Part shown: piece after piece, positions 57,464 through 64,000 of the stretch | Numbering within the stretch: position 1 is the first letter of the stretch | Layout: the number at the start of each line of letters is the position of its first letter | DNA from: Deinandra increscens subsp. villosa | Taxonomy: Eukaryota > Streptophyta > Magnoliopsida > Asterales > Asteraceae | Direction: 5' to 3' | NCBI GenBank assembly: GCA_039602395.1 | Contig: JBCNJP010000023.1 | Coordinates: 87,508,451-87,572,450, forward strand | DNA length: 64,000 nt | The notes under the pieces: model-generated | Told to the model about the DNA's origin: nothing | Database searches by the model: none | The model's input: the letters and a program-made list of their open reading frames with translations, nothing else | Position numbers and translations under genes: made by a program

Positions 57464-57987
57464 TTAATCCGTTTCATCATCTTCGACCCGCAACCACCAC
57501 CACCATTCATCATCGACCACCTGCGACCACCACCATCTGCCACCCGGCGGTTCACCACCGCCTTCGTCACCTTCGTGAGCTGTCGGAAAAATCAAGGAAA
57601 GACGGGGCTGGGTATCGCCGGAATATCGAAGAGAACGGGGGACTGCTGGGTTTCTGCTTTCGCCGGAAGTAGCAGCAGGTCGTCGGCGTAGGGGCTGCAT
57701 CGTCGTCGTCGAGGGAGCCAGGGGGTGTCGCCGGTTTCTGGTAGCTGCAGCCGGTGGTTGCAGGTTCAAAATGACGAGATGAGGTGGCTGCTGGGTGTTT
57801 GCTTGCGGCTGCCGGATTTTAGACAGAGGGGGGTCAGAGATGGGAGGAGGGAGCTTCGCCGGGGGAATCGCCGGCGGTGATCGGGCAGAACGAAGCTGTC
57901 GGAAAATCGAAGAGGAGGGACTGGGTTTTGGTGATCGAACTTTCTTTCTTCCTTTATATTTTTCTTTCCCTCTCTCTTATCTTTCAT
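57464..57987 (-). other. Open leader frames inside the LTR
   Basis: Downstream of the LTR TATA box on the minus strand two consecutive frames run 57987-57766 (starting MKDKREGKKNIKEERKFDHQ) and 57769-57464 (starting MNLQPPAAATRNRRHPLAPS, with a Trp-rich end). The second start overlaps the first stop by a few bases (ATGA-type overlap at 57766-57769). The region is much richer in GC than the rest of the LTR. No family recognised. It may be captured host sequence. Confidence 0.35.
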
Positions 57988-58047
57988 TAATGTTGTCGTT
58001 TACTGAATCTAATTGAATTGTGATTTGTGTTTGTACATAAATATGCA

Positions 58048-58055
58048 TATTTATA
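58048..58055 (-). promoter_or_regulatory. LTR TATA box (TATAAATA)
   Basis: TATAAATA on the minus strand, about 916 bp from the LTR's 5' end, upstream of the GC-rich leader. Position and sequence are like the TATA box of the related solo LTR. Confidence 0.5.
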
Positions 58056-58971
58056 GTCTACATAAATCGCGGATGAAGGAATACATCTTAATGAAGGAAT
58101 TGAACACGTACTATAGTGAGTAGGATTTCAATTTGATGAATCATACAATCTTTCGACAGGTAACAGTTAGACGTGAAGTAAGGATCAAGTAATTTTAATA
58201 TGGTATAATATTTAATGAGTAGGTACTATACCCGTATTATGAACCCATAAAATAATATAATATTTCATAAACGGTTCATAAAAATTACCGAACGTCTAAA
58301 ATATTGCGAGGGTCCAATCAATATTAATTGTTATATTTATTCTTCGGTTATATCGTTAACCGGTGAACATTCAGTTATTATACGGTAGAGAGCGTGTCTA
58401 ATCGGCGTCGCGGTCTCGGCCGTTTCACAGACCGAATATGTCTTCTCGACCGAAACTCTTAATAAATATTATAATAATTATTTATACGTTGCCGAGGTGT
58501 TATAATCATCTCGAACGGCTAACCGAATTGATTTCGGTCATTATCGCGTAACAGCCACGGTTACTAATTCCACCGTTTTTTTCGTGCCGAACATCGTAAA
58601 TATATTTTATAACGATTATAAATCAAGTATTTAGCATTACCTGACATTCTAACTTCGCCTCGATGTTACTTTAGTGATGTTCGAGCTTAAGTAAAGTTTA
58701 TTACAAACCGGGCCCAAATCACTATTTTGCGTTTTCCCGCTTCGTTATAACTCGGATTTGAGATCCGTCTGCGCCCACGATCTTTATTTTTCGTTAACTA
58801 CCATTTCTATAAATTCGTATCTTGACGTTTCCTCGAACGTCGTGTCAAATATTTTTACGTGAATCGTGACGTTCCTCTATTATACGTATATATATTATAT
58901 CACCTAATTTCAGCTACTTAACAAATATAGCACACGTATATAAATTAGGTCATAAAATTTGGGGTGTTACA

Positions 58972-58985
58972 ACTCTACCCCACTT
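58972..58985 (-). other. Polypurine tract
   Basis: The minus strand reads AAGTGGGGTAGAGT immediately before the 3' LTR (TGTAACACC). This is the usual primer site for plus-strand DNA synthesis. Confidence 0.85.
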
Positions 58986-61900
58986 AAAAAGGTTTCGTCC
59001 TCGAAACTCGCTCAAACTGTGATTTAACTCACAATGAGATCATTATCCTTTCACCTTTCTTCCCTTTCCCGGATTAATCCGGAAACTTTTCGATGCATCT
59101 AATGCATCCATCTCATATGAACTATCAGGTTCCCGAGCTACGATTTTAACATCGTAATAAACTTTCTATAACAATCTGTTCTTTAATTCTACCACCTATA
59201 AGGTAATATCTCGGTTATTCTATTCACGAAATCTTGTTCACAATTAGAATGTGAACCGCATTTCTATGACTAATGCTAGTTTTTTTTTTAGGAATGAATT
59301 CCTAACGAACAGTCTAGCTAACGATTTGGAAAAATACGTTTGTCAAAATAAAGGAACTCTTCCTTTTATTAATCACATACTATCTAGGTGGTGTCATAAC
59401 TCTTTAGCTACATATAAGGTAGCCTGATTATGAATCCCACCGGAATATGCTTCGAATTTTCTAAAGTTGAAATTTATCGCGAAGCTTCTGTCATTCTGCT
59501 TTAACCTTCTGCGTACGTTAAGCATTTATCCATATGTTTAAAAGATTTGAACTTCTTTTCTGGACATCAACAATCCCTCAGTTATTCGTTAGTAAGTGAT
59601 ATGTATTCGTGAATGCTACTGATTGGTTTTCCACCGTGGCCCGTAATATCTACCTGCACGAGACTAATTCTAGTGTCACTTCCGGTTGTACCTTAGGTGT
59701 ATATATATAGGATGTACCAGCGGCGTATCCACCACACCCTGGATACAACTAGAGGTGTACTATTACTAGTCTGGTGTAGGGCGATATTACTATTCTAACC
59801 ACAACAACATCAGTATAATTCATGACTATCTATTGCTTACTTAAATAACTAATTTGGACATTCTGCGTATAACCTCGTTTGTTGTTTGCATCTCTTGAGT
59901 GTAAACACTTTTACTGCAATTTCCCCTTTTCCATTAGGCCTAATCGGTAATGATCGTACCGATGCCCAAGTTAATTCGTTCATTACTTCATTTCATGCCT
60001 GCTATTGATTAGGATTTCAAAAGGACTTGACATCTTCTTAGTCAACCTAATGGTGTTACATCCTTGGAAAGTCTTAGCGGCTTTAGATGTATTAGCATAG
60101 CCTTTCTCTTTTCCTGATCCTCAGTACTTCCTTCCAATGCTTCATGCATTTTTCATCATTCTTGAGAACTTTTAGAACGTCATTCATCAGCATGCTCAGT
60201 CACGAGATTTCTGGGATTGAAGGAGCGTTCGTCATTCAAGTCAACACTACTAATTACTTGAAATGATTATTTTGCTTCCGAAAAGCCGTTCTCTTACAGT
60301 TTCATTCTTACTCCTTTAGTTGGTGCTAATCTGATCTCAAATCATCTTTGGGGAATCGTCTTGCTCCTTGTAGCTAGTTGGATGATTTGCTAATCCTTGG
60401 CAAAGGATATCTGCTTTTCATTGACAACTTCTTTATCTTCTTGCAGTCTACGCATTTCCTTGGCTTCCGTCTTTCTTCTTGAAATTGCTGGAGCATCCTA
60501 AGGCGATATAAAAGAGACCTTCTGGCTTCTGTTGGAGATAACTGGTACAGTGCTGTTACTTCTGGTGTTGCTTATGGTGTTGCTTCGGGCATTGCTTCTG
60601 GAATTTCTTGTGGCGTTGCTTCTGTTGTTTCTTCTGGCGTCGAGTTGATTTTTGAAATTTTACTACTTCATCAGACGAGAGGCTCCTTGGATCTTCTAGA
60701 TAACTTATTCGGGAATTGACACGTTACTGGTACGTTCTTCAGCTTCTTGGTTTCACCTCCGAGTCAATAGCATACGTCGAGTATGACTTACCTCTTGACT
60801 CATAAATTTCCATGCCTTAATTACATAAGTAATCATTACTGCTATGCCATCACGATCCTTGCATATGAAGTCGATCCTTCCTCTGCTTACAGACAGCTTG
60901 CACGTAGCTTCCCGCGAGTCAATTCTTTTAACGTCTAACTTTATCTTATCATTACCCCTAGCTTGACATTTGTCAATACTGATCATTTTCTTGCATCAGT
61001 GCAATACACTGCGTGACAATTCCTAATATCGATTCAGACTTCTAAGTTTGTAATTGCTGCTAGTATCGAATCGTCAGGCTAATTCGCGTATCAAAATTTG
61101 TCTTGAGGTCGTCTATCTTGACGTCCTTGCATTTGTCCTAAGGAAGACGTAATCCTAAGCTGTCTAAGGCAGCTTGATTACGAGATTCCTTGACAATGCT
61201 TTTCCTATCCTTATGTTGGAATTTTCCTTCGTATAGCTCATCCAATCATCATGTGCTTTCATCCTGTCATTGGAAGAAACAACATCCCTTAGGACGTAAG
61301 TTCTTCTTGGCTTACTCTGGACCTACATACTCCTAAGCTTGTGGATTCTCGATTCACCTTGTGGTAACTTTCGTCATTCTTCTTTGAGCCATCCTTAACT
61401 TCGAACTGCTAGCTTTTGCTTCGTGTCTTCCGACCTATCACCTATAGTGATGGTCTTCTGAAGGTAGCAACGTAGCTTGGAACGTCATTCCACTATTCTT
61501 GCCATAGCAATTCTCATTTCTTCTTTACCGTGACAACGTTTATCACGTCTATAGTTTCCTTGCTTAAGATGACATTCTAGGCTTGTCTACACCTCTTTTC
61601 ATCTTCAACGGTTCCTAAGTTCTCCAATAACATTCTTATGATGACGTTTCTCGTACATCTGGCATATCGGCCTTCTTTGTTCAGAAGCTCCCTTAGCCTT
61701 CTTGTGGAATTCGTCGTCATTGTCTTCAAGACCTTCTTCATCCTTGGACCGTTTCCGTTTATCTTTCATCGGGAGTTTATTTCTACCAAAGGCTTCCTCG
61801 GGACTAGCTCCACTAGCGGTCGCTCTATTGGACATTCTCTTCGTCAGAGCTTCCGGAAATCGATTAACAATCGATAGCAACGTAAACTTCAATGCTTCTG

Positions 61901-62546
61901 CCACTATTTCTAACATAACGACTTTCATTTCTTTGCTGAAGGTACTTGTCTTTACTGACATCAGATTTCGTATTGGATGTCTTATTCGCATTCCTATCAT
62001 GACTATGATTTCTAATCTTCTGATCTTACGATCAAAATAGTCTGACACTTTAGAACTCATGTGACGTGAAGTCTCCAAATTTTGAATTCATGATAATTAT
62101 ATACGTGCACTTATATAATTATGATGCGTTCAAAACCCAGTTATTCTCATTACAGTCATCCCTGGTGTTCGTACTATTCCTTTTATTCTTTATCGGAAGT
62201 TTTAAAACCGGTCCTTTAAAACTACTTTTCTCTAGGCATTCTTTACAAGTTATTGACCACGTATCTCACTGTCAATTAACCTACCCCGCACTAGGCCACA
62301 CAACAGTTAGAACCTATGATATGTTCATTTGGGTAAAATACCAAATTGCAGTAGCTAATTGCAATCGAGTATTCTCCGTACTTGCATACCCTAAGTCCTA
62401 CCTCCTATGTTTCTGGTGCAACATTTTTCCTATGGGCATGACTATCCTGACTGGCATTTACATTCCGTATCTTACCTTACTCTGTTTACCAAGAGTCCTA
62501 GTTTAAGTCTAGATACCGTGCTAGTATCTAAATCTCTTAAACCAAG
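58986..62546 (-). other. LARD internal domain, mostly non-coding, with a gag-like remnant
   Basis: Stop codons crowd all frames. The longest minus-strand frame (61605-62078, 157 codons) has LLSIVNRFPEALTKRMSNRA, a Lys-rich part (KDKRKRSKDEEG) and CQMYEKRHHKNV near its end, resembling a decayed gypsy gag tail with a broken zinc-knuckle-like motif. A plus-strand frame at 62066-62506 is unlikely to be coding. At 59690-59770 the GGCGTATCCACCACA block also occurs in the solo LTR (40105-40190). Confidence 0.55.
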
Positions 62547-62558
62547 GCTCTGATACCA
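62547..62558 (-). other. Primer binding site, initiator tRNA-Met
   Basis: TGGTATCAGAGC on the minus strand lies three bases inside the 5' LTR end. It is the standard plant PBS complementary to the 3' end of initiator tRNA-Met and fixes the element's orientation. Confidence 0.95.
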
Positions 62559-62561
62559 ACT

Positions 62562-64000
62562 TGTGACGCCCACTCCCAGTCTTGGTTCCAGGAGGGGTCA
62601 CGTGTCGGATTTACTCATGAACACATGGTACAACAGAGATAACTAAGCAGCGGAAATTAAAAACTTTTCATTTATATATATATCAAGTTACAACAGTAAG
62701 GAAGATAACAACATAATCTATAACTAGATCTTATCTATAGCTATGCCAGTCTACTACCGAGTCTTTCCTGATAGCTTGCCCATCTAATCTGCCCTTGCTA
62801 GAGCCCTTCCCTTGCTACTTTAAACATCACCGATACCTGACATACATGCTTTTAAAGGTCAACTTACGCTGGTGAGTTCTAAGTAATTTAAAACGTTACC
62901 TTTCCTTGAAAGGTTTACCTCAAACATTTGGGCCTAACGACCCCTTCTTTATAAACATTTATCAGGTATAAAACATAACAGAGTTATACCAAAACATTTA
63001 TCCTTTATCAGGTATAAGACGTAACAGAATTATACCAAAACATTTAACCATTCATTCTACTAAGCATTGTCTATTGGAACCACGTTAGTTCCTCGGGCAA
63101 CCGTCGCCACCCGAAACCTTTCATAGAGTAACCGTCGTTACCCCGGGGAACCGTCATCCCCCGCTTCTGATTGTACAACCACCTTTTCCCTTTCTCTAGA
63201 CAATATCTGCTTAAATTAAAACTTTTTCAACCTTTTAAACCTTTTCATCCTTTTCAAAAGTCCATTCAAATAGCCCTTGTATTTGGACTCATAACTTTTT
63301 CAACACCAGTCCATCACCCGTATATAAAATAAGCGTTTCATAAATATGATGTTATGGGTCTTGTACAACAAGGCTAATAAGATCATATTTACCCGACACT
63401 TATTCACATACATAGGCTTAGACCAAACATTCACATTTTCCATTTCTCAAAGCTTTATATAAAAGTTTTATCCTTTAGATTACCCGTTTATTATAACCTT
63501 CCCGAAAAGAGTAATAACAGGTAATAATAACTTTAAAACAGGTATAAGTATTATAACTTTTTCACGTATGTGTATGAACACAAAACAAGTAAAGGTATCT
63601 CAAATACTTTTCAAGTAAACAGTTGAATATATATATCATTGCATGTATATCAGGCCCGAAAATATTAAAACATTTAAAACATTTAAAAGTGGGCTCATAG
63701 AACTCACCTTATTCTCTTAAGCAGTTAATTCAGAGAAAACCTCTGCAATGCTTTCCAATTAAACCTAATCGTGTATTGTGCGGCGTTAACGCAAGGTTTA
63801 ATATAATAAACATTTACTATGTTTATTTTAACTCTTTAATAACTTAATAATACTTAGTTATTAAGTTTATTCCTTTTAAAGGTCAAAATGACCAAAATGC
63901 CCTTTAGGCCACTATCCTTTTCTTTTGTTAATAATATGAAGACACGCATTCCTATAAGTAAACGCTCACTCCGGGATCGCCCAGTGAGGGATGCCATTTC
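62562..64000 (-). repeat. 5' LTR of the LARD-like element (partial)
   Basis: The first 1439 bp (plus-strand order) match 54945-56383 at a constant offset of 7617. The rest is outside the window. Confidence 0.95.

Larger units (their letters stand above)
54945..58971 (-). repeat. 3' LTR of the LARD-like element
   Basis: 4027 bp. It contains a TATA box (58048-58055 on the minus strand), a GC-rich leader with open frames (57464-57987), and blocks shared with the solo LTR at 37117-41058. Compared with the 1439 bp of the 5' LTR in the window I see one base difference (T at 55288 region versus G in the other copy) and no net indel. Confidence 0.92.
54945..64000 (-). mobile_element. Large non-autonomous LTR retrotransposon (LARD-like), right end outside the window
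   Basis: The element is read on the minus strand. The 3' LTR is 54945-58971 (4027 bp), the internal domain 58972-62561 (3590 bp) and the 5' LTR starts at 62562 and runs off the window. LTR termini are TGTGACGCCC and GGTGTTACA on the plus strand. Next to the 5' LTR lies TGGTATCAGAGC, the primer binding site for initiator tRNA-Met. Next to the 3' LTR lies the polypurine tract. No RT, RNase H or integrase ORF is present. LTRs of about 4 kb with a non-coding core of about 3.5 kb match the description of LARD elements. The left flank is CATAC; the matching copy is beyond the window. Confidence 0.9.

Noticed and set aside
62066..62506. 146-codon plus-strand ORF next to the PBS
   Set aside because: It is antisense to the retrotransposon and hydrophobic with no domain; probably chance.

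Overview
This is a repeat-rich plant nuclear window, most likely from a eudicot and plausibly from the daisy family (Asteraceae). That placement is inference. It rests on spliced plant-type genes with GT/AG introns, very long LTRs, a copia gag fragment of the 'NFLDWHRNL' type, and many hAT, Harbinger, Mutator and Helitron derivatives. There are no bacterial-type operons, CRISPR arrays or rRNA genes. A run of exactly 500 N (35803-36302) marks an assembly gap.

Layout. 1-2860: two tandem copies of a proline-rich membrane-protein-like gene on the minus strand, both broken. 2890-6760: a decayed PIF/Harbinger transposase followed by an acidic companion ORF that is split by a hAT-like insertion, then a G-box-rich tract and a Tourist MITE. 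7552-15469 (+): a complete 18-exon gene for the spliceosomal E3 ligase PRP19/MAC3, the best gene here. 18294-23400 (-): an eight-exon TLDc-domain gene with one net frameshift, convergent with PRP19. 23600-35090: a nest of mobile elements (Helitrons, foldback Mutator-like elements with perfect 9-bp target duplications, a 2.7-kb solo LTR, a second Harbinger relic). 35355-35707 and 41642-44811 (-): two copies of the 3' end of a WDR43/UTP5 (small-subunit processome) gene, separated by the N gap and a 3.9-kb solo LTR. 44958-50160: nested hAT MITEs and a LINE relic. 51847-53509: a VID27-like gene fragment and a 1.3-kb foldback element. 54945-64000+: a large non-autonomous LTR retrotransposon (LARD-like, minus strand) with a 4.0-kb LTR, a 3.6-kb internal domain, a primer binding site for initiator tRNA-Met and almost identical LTRs.

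Functionally only PRP19/MAC3 looks intact. The TLDc gene is probably real but needs its frameshift resolved. WDR43 lacks its WD40-coding 5' half in this window. Everything else is mobile-element biology. Target-site duplications were read by eye for most elements, which gives exact ends and a relative order of insertion. I found no clearly undescribed system. The most interesting candidates are the Harbinger transposase with its acidic partner ORF, the LARD with its LTR-encoded leader ORF, and the family of foldback Mutator-like elements that carry unrelated cargo.
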